Origin: an uncultured Fibrobacter sp.
GTDB lineage: Bacteria > Fibrobacterota > Fibrobacteria > Fibrobacterales > Fibrobacteraceae
DNA: 64,000 nt
NCBI RefSeq assembly: GCF_947305105.1
Contig: NZ_CAMZCS010000004.1
Span: 121,265-185,264 of the forward strand
Reading direction: 5' to 3'
Each line of letters starts with the position of its first letter. Positions within the stretch are counted from its first letter, which is position 1. The notes below the pieces were generated by a model. It had not been told where the DNA came from. It searched no databases and worked only from the letters and a program-made list of their open reading frames with translations. Positions 7,862 to 19,735 of the stretch are shown here, piece after piece. Position numbers and translations under genes: made by a program.

Positions 7862-8482
7862 CGGCGGCCAATGCCCGGCCTTCGGGCGTTCCCGGAACGA
7901 AGCTCCGGGCAACAGGTTCTTGAGCTTGAGCGTCTGCGCAGGCAAGACACACGTATCTTGGCGGCCATAGACAACCTGGATATTCCGCCCCTCCCCGACC
8001 GGTTCTGTAACACGGGTTTCGGCAAGGTAGTTCAAGCCCTTGGACAGCAATTCCTTATTCACCTTCTTGGCGGCAGCCATCCAATCGTCTTGCCAATCGC
8101 CGAACTCGTTTTCAAAAACTTCTGCAAAAGTGTTAAGAGAAGGTTCCGGATTTGTCAAGCACTGCTTCGCCATAAAGCGCAAATTCTGCTGGGTCCATTC
8201 CCCACTATCGTCACAGAAGTCGGCAAAGGGAGAAAGCAAAATCCAATCAGATTTTTTTAAAGAAGCAGAGCTCTTCATAAGGGCAAGCGCCCCCAGGCCC
8301 CAGCCCACCACGGTCGTCGCTTTATCGATTCCGGGAATGCGGCTGACGTCATCCAGTTGTGCAATCATTGATTCATACGGGACGAAGGTATGGTCGGCCT
8401 GCGGAGCGACGTTCACCAGATCGTCCTCCCATATAGCCATATCGACAGCCCAATCGGGCAACCAGAACCATACTTCTTTCAT
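7847..8482 (-). CDS. BioH/BioG-like alpha/beta-hydrolase fold protein lacking the nucleophile Ser
   Basis: A 211-residue compact alpha/beta-hydrolase. The order is typical of pimeloyl-ACP methyl ester esterases and relatives: an LPDW block, an elbow VVGWGLGALAL, an acidic loop VVYGRQDTCVLP and a terminal KAGHWP histidine. The elbow should read G-W-S-x-G; here serine 62 is glycine (codon GGC; serine AGC is one base away). The Asp and His positions look kept, so the protein may have lost catalysis recently or may serve another role. The ATG at 8482 has a GGATGG ribosome site; an ATG nine bases earlier is an alternative. Its tail overlaps lnt. Biotin synthesis is only a guess. Confidence 0.6.
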   Translation of the reverse strand: MKEVWFWLPDWAVDMAIWEDDLVNVAPQADHTFVPYESMIAQLDDVSRIPGIDKATTVVGWGLGALALMKSSASLKKSDWILLSPFADFCDDSGEWTQQNLRFMAKQCLTNPEPSLNTFAEVFENEFGDWQDDWMAAAKKVNKELLSKGLNYLAETRVTEPVGEGRNIQVVYGRQDTCVLPAQTLKLKNLLPGASFRERPKAGHWPPLLLL

Positions 8483-8747
8483 GCTACCCATCCATTTATG
8501 AATTCAACAGTCTATCCAAAAGATATACTGCATAATTCGCAAAAACGCAACACCTATCGAAAAAAACTTTTCATTCTTGCTCGGTTATGAAATTTATTGT
8601 AACCTATATTACAAAAAAATACTCCCCAAAACGTTATTTTTGCACATTTATTCAAAAAAAGTTATAAATTTTCAAAGAAATCGGGTCGTTGGGTCATTAT
8701 TCCAACTTGGAAAAATTTGGAGTTTTCTTTTTTACTACGAGTTTGTT

Positions 8748-9458
8748 ATGATAAGGCGGTTACAAAAGACAGCAGCAAAAATCTTGCTTGCATGCATTGC
8801 CTTGGGAGCCATGGCAACTGCTTCCAATGTACCGTCTCCGGCTCCCAACGGGGTCCTCTACGACGAAGACCGGTTGCTGAGTGCGCAAGAAGCTGAATTT
8901 CTCAGGGCCCTTGTCACCGAAGTCTACCTAAAGACCGATGTCAAAATTGCAGCTGTCCTGATGAACGACTCTCGAACAAACGAGACCTACGCCTATGCCA
9001 AAGAAGTCGCCAACAAATGGAGGCTCGAAGGCAGCGACACCAAGGGAATCCTAGTCTACGTGTCCATGAAGGAACGCAGCAAGCACGTCATCGCAAGCGA
9101 AGGATTCAGTACAAGCTATCCAAATATCGATTTCAAGAAAATTGAGCAGAAAGCGTTGATGCCAGATTTCCGCGTCGAAAAATACGGCCGGGGCATCGTC
9201 AACTTCATCTGGGAAATATCCGGCGAAATCCTCGCAGCAAGCGGCCAAACATTATCGGTCAATCCCGACAATCTCCTTGCCGACGAACCATTCCCATGGC
9301 AAAACTACATCTTCATAGGGATTGTATTTGCAGGCCTCGTCGTAGCATTTTTCTACGCTCGTCCCAAAAAAACGCGCATATCCTCGACCAAGCAAGCAGG
9401 TTTCAACGGAACATTCTGCAACTTTGAAAATTTCAACGGCGGATTCAAGAGCCGGTAA
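8748..9458 (+). CDS. TPM-domain exported membrane protein
   Basis: A 236-residue protein with a signal peptide (about 1-25), a TPM (YgcG-type) domain and a C-terminal membrane helix (about 183-205) followed by a basic tail. The TPM features visible are VLYDEDRLLSAQEAEFL, VKIAAVLMND, the helix YAYAKEVANKW and the GILVYVSMKERSKHVIASEG core. TPM domains of this kind are found in envelope proteins; a phosphatase activity is reported for a plant homologue, but the bacterial role is unsettled. I chose the ATG at 8748 because it gives a proper signal peptide; the longer frame has no plausible ribosome site. The next gene starts 12 bp later. Confidence 0.72.
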   Translation: MIRRLQKTAAKILLACIALGAMATASNVPSPAPNGVLYDEDRLLSAQEAEFLRALVTEVYLKTDVKIAAVLMNDSRTNETYAYAKEVANKWRLEGSDTKGILVYVSMKERSKHVIASEGFSTSYPNIDFKKIEQKALMPDFRVEKYGRGIVNFIWEISGEILAASGQTLSVNPDNLLADEPFPWQNYIFIGIVFAGLVVAFFYARPKKTRISSTKQAGFNGTFCNFENFNGGFKSR

Positions 9459-9469
9459 GGCGGTACACT

Positions 9470-10135
9470 ATGCAAAAGATTCTGACACTTCAAGAACTCA
9501 AATCTTCTGAATGGCCCACTTTGCTCGAAGCGGCACTCAGCAACAACCTGGTATCCGCATTCCTGCACGGCGACTGCCTCATGGAAAAGTACTCCCCACT
9601 ACAAAGCCCGTGGAATATAAGCTTTATTCTCCGATCCAATTCAGCAGAAGATCTCAAGCCTTTACAAGACCTCGCAGAACGCGCCAGCCGCAGCAACATC
9701 TCGTTCGGGTACACCTTCACCGCCGACGAAATCATATCGCTTTGGCACGAATTCCCGCTGGAGTTTTTGCATATCGCCTACAGGAACGTGGTCATCGCCG
9801 GGGCTGTCCCCATTGCCCAAGGCGCCGCCCCCCGTAACGAGTTACAAAAGGAATGCCAGGCGGAACTTCGCGGATTCCTCATCCAGATGCGCCATCAGAT
9901 GATGACGCCCAAGTTCAATTTCAGCAAGACCGCAAAACTGTGGGAAACAAAGCTCTTGCCCATCTTGTACGGCGTGTACTTTTTGCAGACGGGCGAATAT
10001 CCCGCCACGGCAGACCAAGTCTACATGTACTTGCAAAATATCCCCAACGGGGCCGCGCTATCCACAGGCGGAATCGAAAGCCAGAACGCATATCTGAATG
10101 CAATAGAAGCCCTGGCAAATAATCTGGGGGTGTAG
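9470..10135 (+). CDS. Hypothetical protein, possible nucleotidyltransferase-like fold
   Basis: A 221-residue soluble protein in an operon with the TPM gene. The N-terminal half (LVSAFLHGDCLMEKYSPL, then WNISFILR) has the helix-G-[DS]-strand pattern of nucleotidyltransferase-fold proteins, and a helical C-terminal half follows (FLIQMRHQMM onward). The paired acidic metal ligands of active nucleotidyltransferases are not evident, so the assignment is weak. No signal peptide is visible. The stop codon directly abuts a repeat element. Confidence 0.5.
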   Translation: MQKILTLQELKSSEWPTLLEAALSNNLVSAFLHGDCLMEKYSPLQSPWNISFILRSNSAEDLKPLQDLAERASRSNISFGYTFTADEIISLWHEFPLEFLHIAYRNVVIAGAVPIAQGAAPRNELQKECQAELRGFLIQMRHQMMTPKFNFSKTAKLWETKLLPILYGVYFLQTGEYPATADQVYMYLQNIPNGAALSTGGIESQNAYLNAIEALANNLGV

Positions 10136-10309
10136 AAGCGAGAGGCTCGAGCAATGAGCTATGAGCGGTGAGCGATGAGTCTTTGAGAGACTAGAGAATA
10201 GAGACTAGGGGCTAGTGAAAAGAATCACGCACTTCGTGCGTCAATATAAGACGGCGAAGCAGTGATATTTCTCCCTAGATCCTAGCCTCTAGATCCTAGC
10301 CCCTAACCA
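10136..10309. repeat. Palindromic intergenic element with heptad-periodic arms (element A)
   Basis: The left arm shows 7-bp periodicity (GAGCAAT, GAGCTAT, GAGCGGT, GAGCGAT, then CTAGAGA, ATAGAGA, CTAGGGG). The centre has a hairpin ACGCAC-TTC-GTGCGT at 10227-10241. The right arm is a C-rich heptad array (CCTAGAT, CCTAGCC, TCTAGAT, CCTAGCC, CCTAACC) roughly complementary to the inner left arm. Element B near 28.9 kb has the same arms and an identical hairpin. The DUF3300 stop codon abuts the right arm. Confidence 0.75.
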
Positions 10310-11470
10310 CTATCTCCGTCTTCCACTTGAACGGCCACCAAAGCGCCCGTTGTCGGAGCTACGGTCGTCCCTTGAACTTCGTTCGTACTGACGCGGAGCA
10401 GGTGCCGGAGAGGGTCTCGGCGCGGGTGCAGGCGTTGCCCTTGGAGTTGGCGCAGGGGCGGGAGCTGGAGCGACTCTCGGAGCCGGAGCAGGTGCAGTTC
10501 TGTAACCGGCCTGATTGTCGGCAGCGGGCCTATACAAAGCCGGAGCAGGTGCCGACGAACGTGTTGCCGGAGCGGGCGCTGCAGAACGCGGCGCTGGAGC
10601 AGGAGCCAGAGCTCTTGACGGAGGGGCTTCCCGGTGTGCCGGAGACATTTTCGGCGCAGGGGCATGACGCGGGGCCGGAGCCGTATAACGCGGAGGCGGT
10701 GGGCCATATCCCGGTCTGGGAGCAGGCCTAAATCGGTGCGGATGGTGCGGAATCGGGCGGTGCGGATACCACCGATAATTGCGCACATAAATCACACGCG
10801 GGCCCCAGTCGAACCAGCAGGTTCCCCAGCCCCATTCTCCATACCATGTACCAAGCCAAACACCGGAACTATAGCGGACATAAGTCGTATAGCCATCGGA
10901 GCGGACATAGTAAACAACACGGGGATTGTACACCGGCACGTAGACATATTCCGTGCGGGTCGGTTGAACGACAATAACCGTATCGGCACTGACCGTCACC
11001 TGTTCGTTAGACTTCAAGTGGCCGTTTTCGTAAGCCTTGTGACGCAAGCGCTGAACAGCATCCATGACACCATCCTTCTGGGCCGCGACAGCATCCCCCA
11101 ACTGGTCGGTCCACGTGGGGTATTTGGCCATCATATCAAGAACCGTAGGGAACGGAATCAAGGCCTGAACGCTCGGATCGTAAGTCAAATTGGCATTTTC
11201 AATAGACTTGGCCAGAGTCTCGCCCTTTTCATTTTTATGGGATTGGGCAAAAGCATTCGCCGCAGGAATCTGGTCACCATAAGTTGAAGCCGTAAGCACA
11301 TGGACCAGCAGAGGGTCCGGATAAAGGGCTATTGTCGAGACAAGCGTATCCAATTCGGCAGGCGAATAATTGGCCTGGCCAAAGGCAAATCCCGAAAACA
11401 GCAAAAACAGGGGGAGCGCCTTCCGAATCCACCGGGCAATAAAACTCGACTTCAGGGTGTTTTCAATCAT
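10310..11470 (-). CDS. DUF3300 domain exported protein with Pro/Ala-rich tail
   Basis: A 386-residue protein with a signal peptide (about 1-31) and a DUF3300 domain: YSPAELDTLVSTIALYPDPLL, then ALIPFPTVLDMMA, VQRLRHKAYENGHL and VIVVQPTRTEYVYVPVYNPRVVY. A tryptophan/tyrosine-rich stretch follows (WLGTWYGEWGWGTCWFDWG), then about 150 residues of low-complexity Pro-Ala-Pro repeats and an Arg/Ser/Gly-rich end. It is probably a periplasmic or envelope protein; the family function is unknown. The GC-rich repeats produce a long antisense open frame that I do not consider real. Confidence 0.85.
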   Translation of the reverse strand: MIENTLKSSFIARWIRKALPLFLLFSGFAFGQANYSPAELDTLVSTIALYPDPLLVHVLTASTYGDQIPAANAFAQSHKNEKGETLAKSIENANLTYDPSVQALIPFPTVLDMMAKYPTWTDQLGDAVAAQKDGVMDAVQRLRHKAYENGHLKSNEQVTVSADTVIVVQPTRTEYVYVPVYNPRVVYYVRSDGYTTYVRYSSGVWLGTWYGEWGWGTCWFDWGPRVIYVRNYRWYPHRPIPHHPHRFRPAPRPGYGPPPPRYTAPAPRHAPAPKMSPAHREAPPSRALAPAPAPRSAAPAPATRSSAPAPALYRPAADNQAGYRTAPAPAPRVAPAPAPAPTPRATPAPAPRPSPAPAPRQYERSSRDDRSSDNGRFGGRSSGRRR

Positions 11471-11662
11471 GGAAACCTCTTACACCATAAAATACATCAA
11501 TTAGATGTCCCTGACCACCGTTCGGTTCCAAAAAAAGCCTTTTTTTGCAAAAAAAGCCAACCAAAAAGAAATTACAACAACATTTTACAACACGTAAACT
11601 TGAATTAACAAAGCGTTTTCCGACAGAACATATAAATTTATGTAAAATGTTGGAGGCAACGT

Positions 11663-13735
<2,073 letters not shown>

Positions 13736-13756
13736 TCTTTCGGTATTTTGAGATAG

Positions 13757-13797
13757 CCAAAGAAGGGCTGCCCAAGTAGGCGGTCCTTCTTTTTTTG
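13757..13797 (+). terminator. Terminator after CotH-like gene 1
   Basis: An AAAGAAGG...CCTTCTTT stem (13759-13766 and 13785-13792) is followed by a T-run, 22 bp after the stop codon. Confidence 0.8.
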
Positions 13798-13943
13798 GGC
13801 TAAAAAAGCGAAATTTCAGCTTTTTTCAAAAAAAAACAAAAATGTCAACATTGACAACGCAAAAAGCAAGTGTTCATCGACAAATATAAATGTCTTCCGG
13901 CAAATCATATAGATTATTAATGGTGTTTGGCCAAGGAGAGTAT

Positions 13944-15761
13944 ATGTTTAGCAAACCCAAAATTATTTTCTATGGCTTTATCTTTGCCATGGTAATCCCG
14001 TTGTTCGCGCAGACCATCGATCTACCTGCGATTTTCATTGACACCAAGCAAAAATGTCTTGACAACAAAGTCATCGAAAAGATTCCCGCCACCATGAAAG
14101 TACTGGACGGAGCAACAAACAATGTCGCTGACAGCGCCAAGGGGACACTCTACGATATCGGCATCAAGGTCCGTGGTCAGTCTTCTGCCATGTTCCCCAA
14201 GCCTGGCTACAGCATCGAGATTCGCGACGATAAGGGCGAAGGCACGGACGTGAGCATGTTCGGGCTCCCGCCCAGCGACGACTGGGTGCTGCACGGCCCC
14301 TATGTAGACAAGAGCATGTTGCGCAACGCACTCGCCTACTGGCTCTTTAGGCAGGCAGGCCGTTACGCTCCGCGCACCAAGCATTTCGACCTCTACATCA
14401 ACGGAGTGTACCGTGGTGTGTATGTGATGGTTGAAAAAATCAAGCGTGGCAAGTACCGCGTGAACATCAGCAAGCTAAAAGAAACCGATATTGCCGGCGA
14501 CAGCCTTACTGGCGGTTACCTTTGGGCATTCGACAAAGTCGGCACCAACACCGGTGGCGGCGGCAGCAATAACCAGGGCGGTATCGAAGCCGAAGGTTTC
14601 AACACCTCCGATGGTTTGAACGTCATTTTGCACTATCCCAAGAAAGCGAATATTCAAAAACAGCAGGAAGAATACCTGAAGAAGTATCTGAACGACCTCG
14701 AAGCGCTGTTCAAAAACGGCAAAAACGGTGACGGATACGATAAATACGTGGATCTCGCCTCTGCCGTCGACTACGTCTTGCATCAAGAAATCACCAACAA
14801 CGGAGACTCCTACTGGTGCAGTTTCTTCTTGTACAAGCCCAAGGACAAGGGCGGCAAGGATGGCAAGGAATTCAAGGAAGGCAAAGTGACCCTTGGCCCG
14901 CCGTGGGACTTCAACCTCGCCATGAGCAATGGCGGCATGATGGGCTATGGCGGTGGCAACAACTGGCAAATTGAAAGCAAAGGTGGCGGCGGAGGCGGCA
15001 TGGGTGGTTTCGGCTTCGGCGGAGGCGGCATGGGTAGCTTGAAAGCCCCGAACTGGCTCTCTGGACTGTGGAAGAGAAGCGATTACCAAAGCGAACTGAA
15101 AAAACGTTGGGCAGAACTCCGCAGTGGCGTTTGGCACACCAAAGTCATGGACGCCTATCTGGATTCCATGAAGACATACCTGAAAAACGCCGCCGACAGA
15201 AACTTCAAGCGCTGGCCGAACCTGGGACAAAACAGCGGCCAGGGCGATACCGACCCGGAGCCGATGAAATACTGTAACGGCAGCGGAAGTTCCGGCATGA
15301 AGATGGGCATGGGCGGCAACAACGCCAATACCTGGGATGGCGAAGTGGAACATCTCCGCAAGAAGATGAAAGAAAGAATGCAGTGGATGGACCAGAAATT
15401 CGGATTTACGGAACCGGCAAATCCGGTGGTCACCGAGCCAGTCGATCCTTCAATCCACAATCCCGACTGGCAGCACGACAAGGACACTACCGAAACAACA
15501 GACACCTCTTCTCAGGAAAAGCCGTTGGATCTTCGCATGGACGATTTCAGCAGGCTCTCCCCGACGAACTTCTTTGCCGTGAATGGCGACCATATTGACG
15601 TCCAGACAACTCTGGGTGGAACCTTCGCCCTTCTCGACCTGAATGGCACGGTTCTGTACAAGACCCGCATCAAGGCCGGCCTCACGACCTTGAAGATTCC
15701 TGCCAAGGCAAGGAACAAGCACTGGATAGCGACTCTCAACGGCAAGATGATGAACAGATAG
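13944..15761 (+). CDS. CotH-like kinase-fold surface protein 2
   Basis: A 605-residue paralogue of the previous gene. Signal peptide (IIFYGFIFAMVIPLFAQ), then the CotH motifs VRGQSSAMFPKPGYSIE, DWVLHGPYVDKSMLRN, VMVEKIKRGKYR and PPWDFNLAMS, Gly-rich loops, a short Thr/Ser linker without the NPGQT array, and the same C-terminal sorting-like domain ending HWIATLNGKMMNR. I use the ATG at 13944 because AAGGAGAG lies 6 nt before it and the signal peptide starts there; the frame upstream is not coding. It is about three-quarters identical to copy 1 by eye, so a recent duplication is likely. Confidence 0.87.
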   Translation: MFSKPKIIFYGFIFAMVIPLFAQTIDLPAIFIDTKQKCLDNKVIEKIPATMKVLDGATNNVADSAKGTLYDIGIKVRGQSSAMFPKPGYSIEIRDDKGEGTDVSMFGLPPSDDWVLHGPYVDKSMLRNALAYWLFRQAGRYAPRTKHFDLYINGVYRGVYVMVEKIKRGKYRVNISKLKETDIAGDSLTGGYLWAFDKVGTNTGGGGSNNQGGIEAEGFNTSDGLNVILHYPKKANIQKQQEEYLKKYLNDLEALFKNGKNGDGYDKYVDLASAVDYVLHQEITNNGDSYWCSFFLYKPKDKGGKDGKEFKEGKVTLGPPWDFNLAMSNGGMMGYGGGNNWQIESKGGGGGGMGGFGFGGGGMGSLKAPNWLSGLWKRSDYQSELKKRWAELRSGVWHTKVMDAYLDSMKTYLKNAADRNFKRWPNLGQNSGQGDTDPEPMKYCNGSGSSGMKMGMGGNNANTWDGEVEHLRKKMKERMQWMDQKFGFTEPANPVVTEPVDPSIHNPDWQHDKDTTETTDTSSQEKPLDLRMDDFSRLSPTNFFAVNGDHIDVQTTLGGTFALLDLNGTVLYKTRIKAGLTTLKIPAKARNKHWIATLNGKMMNR

Positions 15762-15788
15762 CCAAGCTTAGATTCGAGCAAACCCGAA

Positions 15789-15822
15789 GGACTTCCCCCA
15801 AAACGGGAAGTCCCTCTTTTTT
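15789..15822 (+). terminator. Terminator after CotH-like gene 2
   Basis: A GGACTTCCC/GGGAAGTCC stem with a 7-nt loop is followed by CTCTTTTTT. Confidence 0.85.
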
Positions 15823-15959
15823 GCGATATTTCACCATTTTTTGAATGAATTTGCGGATGTTAAAGAATCAACGCTTATAGCGCATAATCTGTAATAAATG
15901 CATACTCCACCTATTAAATTATATAGATTATTATATGGAGTTAGGTTAAGGAGTATAAT

Positions 15960-17825
15960 ATGTTCTGCAAATCAAAAATTTTCTTCCATGGCGTCGTCCT
16001 AGCTATGGCGATTCCGTTATTCGCGCAGTCCTACGATTTGCCGCTGGTTATCGTGAACACACAAAACGGGCAAGCGCTCCAGAAAGGCGCCGACAAGATA
16101 CCCGCCACCATGAGCATCCTGGACAAAGGCACGAACAGCATTGCCGACAGTTCCAAGGGCGAAAAATACAACATCGGCATCAAGATCCGCGGGCAGACAT
16201 CCGCGGACTTCCCCAAAAAGGGTTACGGAATCGAACTCAAGGCGCGCCCCTGCACGAACGTCGCCGACACGGCCTGCCACGACACGAGCCTCAAGGTTTT
16301 AGGCATGCCCAAGAGCGCCGACTGGGTGTTCCACGGGCCGTATGTCGACAAGACGCTCATCCGCAATGCGCTCGCCTACTGGCTCTACCAGCGCACGGGT
16401 CGCTACAGTTCCCGTTTCAAATTTTTTGAGCTCTACCTGAACGGGCAATACAAGGGCGTGTACCTGTTGCTTGAAAAAATCAAGCGTGCCAAAGCCCGAG
16501 TGCATATCGCGAAACTCAAGGACGAAGATATCAGCGGCGACGACGTGACCGGCGGTTACGTGCTGAGCGTCGACAAGGTGGAAAACAACTCCACGCAGGG
16601 GTTAGACAAGGAAGGTTTCAAGAGCAAGGACGGCTCCCCTGTCGTGATGCGTTCTCCGAAAAAGGAAAACACCACCAAGGAACAGCAGCAGTATATCCAA
16701 AACTTCTTCAACTCCATCGAGCAAAAATGCGACCAAGGCGATATCACAAGCAGCGGTTGCCTCGACATTCTGGATATTGAAGCAGCAACGGACTACATCA
16801 TCCACGAAGATGTCACCAACAACACCGACGCCTACATCTGCAGTTTCTACATGTTCAAGGACAAGGACAGCAAGGGCGGCAAGCTCCAGCTCGGTGCACC
16901 GTGGGACTTCAACTTGGCATTCGGCGCCTACCAGCGTGTCGGGGGCGAAAAGGCCGACGGTTGGCGTATTCCGCAGAGTGCAAATGACGGAGGCTTCGCT
17001 TTTGGCATGAACGAATGGTTTGTCGCCAAGTGGATCCAGAACATCTGGAGCAACAACACCTTCCAGCAAAAATACAAGGCTCGTTGGGCAGAGCTCCGCA
17101 GTGGCGTGTGGCACACCAAGAACATCGACCACTTCATAGACTCACTCAAGACCGTCCTCAAGAATGCGGCCAATCGCAATTTCGAACGCTGGCCGAACCT
17201 GGGCCAGTCTAGCGGCACCTGCGACGCCGACCCGATGGAATCCGGCAACAATAATGGCGGAAACAACGGCGGCATGTGGGGCTGGGGTGGCGGCGGCATG
17301 GGTTGCATGGGCATGAAGATGAACTACTACAACGAGCCCACGTGGGATGCCGAAATCGAGCATCTGCGCAAATATGTCAAGGATAGATTCGCATGGATAG
17401 ACCAGCAGATGAGTTTCAGCGAGCCCGCCTCCCCCTTGGCAACCGAAGCGCTCATCATCGACGATTGGGGCTATTACGACAAAGACAACGACGACGATGA
17501 CAAGCCGACTACTCCGAGTTCATCCAGTAGCAGTCCGGGTCCGTCAAGCCATTCAAGGTTTTCATCATCTTCAAGCAGCTCAAATCCTGGGAGAGACGCC
17601 ATCATAGGCCATCAGGAAATAAGAAAACAGAACTTCTACACTCTCAACGAAAACAGGATTACCGTCCAGAGCGAAAGAGGTGGCATGTTCAGGCTCGTAG
17701 ACTTCAACGGCAACGTTCTCTTCGAAAAGCAAATCCGCGCCGGAACGCAGTCGTTCCAGATTCCGCGCGCAGCACGCAATCAGCACTGGCTCGCTACACT
17801 GAACGGCAAGATGATCAGCCGATAA
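15960..17825 (+). CDS. CotH-like kinase-fold surface protein 3
   Basis: A 621-residue, more divergent paralogue. Signal peptide FFHGVVLAMAIPLFAQ, then IKIRGQTSADFPKKGYGIE, DWVFHGPYVDKTLIRN, LLLEKIKRAKARV and APWDFNLAFG. It has an insertion around RPCTNVADTACHDTS (two Cys) and further cysteines around EQKCDQGD and SSGCLDI. An acidic DNDDDDK stretch and a Ser-rich linker precede the C-terminal domain, which ends HWLATLNGKMISR. The start has AAGGAG 9 nt upstream. Each of the three copies has its own promoter region and terminator, so they can be expressed separately. Confidence 0.87.
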   Translation: MFCKSKIFFHGVVLAMAIPLFAQSYDLPLVIVNTQNGQALQKGADKIPATMSILDKGTNSIADSSKGEKYNIGIKIRGQTSADFPKKGYGIELKARPCTNVADTACHDTSLKVLGMPKSADWVFHGPYVDKTLIRNALAYWLYQRTGRYSSRFKFFELYLNGQYKGVYLLLEKIKRAKARVHIAKLKDEDISGDDVTGGYVLSVDKVENNSTQGLDKEGFKSKDGSPVVMRSPKKENTTKEQQQYIQNFFNSIEQKCDQGDITSSGCLDILDIEAATDYIIHEDVTNNTDAYICSFYMFKDKDSKGGKLQLGAPWDFNLAFGAYQRVGGEKADGWRIPQSANDGGFAFGMNEWFVAKWIQNIWSNNTFQQKYKARWAELRSGVWHTKNIDHFIDSLKTVLKNAANRNFERWPNLGQSSGTCDADPMESGNNNGGNNGGMWGWGGGGMGCMGMKMNYYNEPTWDAEIEHLRKYVKDRFAWIDQQMSFSEPASPLATEALIIDDWGYYDKDNDDDDKPTTPSSSSSSPGPSSHSRFSSSSSSSNPGRDAIIGHQEIRKQNFYTLNENRITVQSERGGMFRLVDFNGNVLFEKQIRAGTQSFQIPRAARNQHWLATLNGKMISR

Positions 17826-17853
17826 AGTTTACACTCCTCTCATAAAAGAAAGA

Positions 17854-17877
17854 GGCGTCCGCAAGGGCGCCTTTTTT
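17854..17877 (+). terminator. Terminator after CotH-like gene 3
   Basis: A GGCGTCC-GCAA-GGGCGCC stem with one G-T pair is followed by six T, 28 bp after the stop. Confidence 0.85.
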
Positions 17878-18049
17878 ACAAAGTATCGCGAAAACTTCAA
17901 ACGTTGAAACAATAATCCTGATAGTAATTCGAATTAGAACCTAAACAGTAATTCGCCTAGAAACGAGCAAGACAAGGAACACGAACCGAAGCTGTATTGA
18001 CATACAGCGAGAGTTCGCGTGACGCAGTATTGCGAAGTTTATCGGCGAA

Positions 18050-19735
18050 TTACTTCGCGACTTGCTTGGCGAAGCTATCCTTAAGATCGACAGTCCTGTT
18101 AAAGACAAGGTGGCCCGGCTTGGAATCTTCGCTATCGAGGCAGAAGTAGCCCTGGCGCATGAACTGGAAGCGGTCTTCGAGCTTGGCGTCGGCGAGGCTC
18201 GGCTCCACCTTGGCCTGCTTCACGACCATGGATTCCGGGTTCAGGTAGTCGTGCCAGTCTTCGCCCTCGGGAACCGCGGCCGGATCTTCGAGCGTGAACA
18301 AATTATTAATCAAACGCACTTCGGCGTCCACGGCGTGTGCGGCAGAAACCCAGTGGATGGTGCCCTTGACCTTGCGGCCGTCGGGAGTCTCGCCACCCTT
18401 GCTCTGCGGGTCGTATTCGCAGTGAATCACCGTCACCTTGCCGTTGGCGTCCTTCTCGACACTCTTGCAGGTCACGAAGTAGGCGCCCTTCAGGCGGACT
18501 TCGCCTTCCGGCTTCAGGCGGAAGTACTTCTTCGGCGGTTCTTCCATAAAGTCGTCGGCTTCGATGTAGAGTTCCTTGCCGAACGGAACCTGGCGCTTGC
18601 CGGCGGTTTCGTCGTTCGGGTTGTTCTCGACTTCGATCATCTCGACCTTGCCGTCTTCCCAGTTGTCAATCACGAGCTTCACCGGGTCAATCACGGCCAT
18701 CACGCGGTTTGCCGTCTTGTTCAGTTCTTCGCGGATGCAGAAGTAGAGCAGGTTCACGTCGACCATGGAGTCGGCCTTGGAAACGCCGATACGGTCGCAG
18801 AACTCGCGGATGGAACTCGGCGTGAAGCCACGGCGGCGGTAACCGCAGACCGTCGGCATACGCGGGTCGTTCCAGCCCAACACGGCCTTCGTCTCCACCA
18901 GTTCGAGGAGTTTGCGCTTGCTCATCATGGTGTAGGTCAGGTTCAGGCGTGCAAATTCAATCTGCTGCGGACGGTTGTCGAGACCAAGCTCAATCAGGAA
19001 CCAGTCGTACAGCGGGCGGTGCGCTTCGAATTCCAGCGTACAGATGGAGTGAGTAATGCCTTCGATCCAGTCGCTGAGCGGGTGCGCAAAGTCGTACATC
19101 GGGTAGATGCACCACTTGTCGCCAGTGCGGTGGTGTGTGCAATGCTTGATGCGGTAGATGACCGGGTCGCGCATGTTCATGTTCGGGCTAGAGAGGTCTA
19201 CCTTCGCACGGAGGCACTTCTCGCCGTCGGCGTACTTGCCGTCGCGCATTTCGCGGAAGAGCTTCATGTTCTCTTCGACGCTGCGGTCGCGGTAGGGGCT
19301 CGGACGGCTCGGCTTGCCGGCGTCGTTGCCGCGGTATTCCTGCATCTCGTCGCGGGTCAGGTCTTCCACGTAAGCCTTACCCATCTCGATGAGCTTTTCG
19401 GCAAATGCATAAATCTGGTCGTAGTAGTCACTCGCGAAGTATTCACCGCCCTTCCATTCAAAACCGAGCCACTTCACGTCTTCGCGGATGGAATCCACGT
19501 ATTCCACGTCTTCCTTGGTCGGGTTCGTATCGTCGAAGCGGAGGTTCGTGATACCGCCGAAATCCTTGTACTTGTTTGCCGTACCGAAGTTCAGGCAGAT
19601 GGATTTCGCGTGTCCGATGTGGATGTAGCCGTTCGGCTCCGGCGGGAAACGGGTATGCACCTTGGTGCGTTTGCCCGTCTTAAGATCGTTGACGATGATG
19701 TCCTGCACAAAATTCGAAGATTCGGGAATATCCAT
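18050..19735 (-). CDS. glnS: Glutamine--tRNA ligase
   Basis: A class I aminoacyl-tRNA synthetase of 561 residues, close to the family norm. It charges tRNA-Gln with glutamine. [17 protein letters not shown] carries the HIGH motif (residues 39-42), RFDDTNP follows, and [14 protein letters not shown] (around residue 270) is the KMSKS loop. The C-terminal anticodon-binding beta-barrels run to the end ([13 protein letters not shown] and [12 protein letters not shown] are typical). A direct GlnRS means the organism need not rely on transamidation for Gln-tRNA. The long plus-strand frame opposite it is an antisense shadow. Confidence 0.97.
   Translation of the reverse strand: MDIPESSNFVQDIIVNDLKTGKRTKVHTRFPPEPNGYIHIGHAKSICLNFGTANKYKDFGGITNLRFDDTNPTKEDVEYVDSIREDVKWLGFEWKGGEYFASDYYDQIYAFAEKLIEMGKAYVEDLTRDEMQEYRGNDAGKPSRPSPYRDRSVEENMKLFREMRDGKYADGEKCLRAKVDLSSPNMNMRDPVIYRIKHCTHHRTGDKWCIYPMYDFAHPLSDWIEGITHSICTLEFEAHRPLYDWFLIELGLDNRPQQIEFARLNLTYTMMSKRKLLELVETKAVLGWNDPRMPTVCGYRRRGFTPSSIREFCDRIGVSKADSMVDVNLLYFCIREELNKTANRVMAVIDPVKLVIDNWEDGKVEMIEVENNPNDETAGKRQVPFGKELYIEADDFMEEPPKKYFRLKPEGEVRLKGAYFVTCKSVEKDANGKVTVIHCEYDPQSKGGETPDGRKVKGTIHWVSAAHAVDAEVRLINNLFTLEDPAAVPEGEDWHDYLNPESMVVKQAKVEPSLADAKLEDRFQFMRQGYFCLDSEDSKPGHLVFNRTVDLKDSFAKQVAK

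Noticed and set aside
10327..10731. Plus-strand frame within the DUF3300 gene
   Set aside because: It arises from the GC-rich Pro/Ala codons of the opposite strand; the signal peptide and DUF3300 motifs support the minus-strand gene only.
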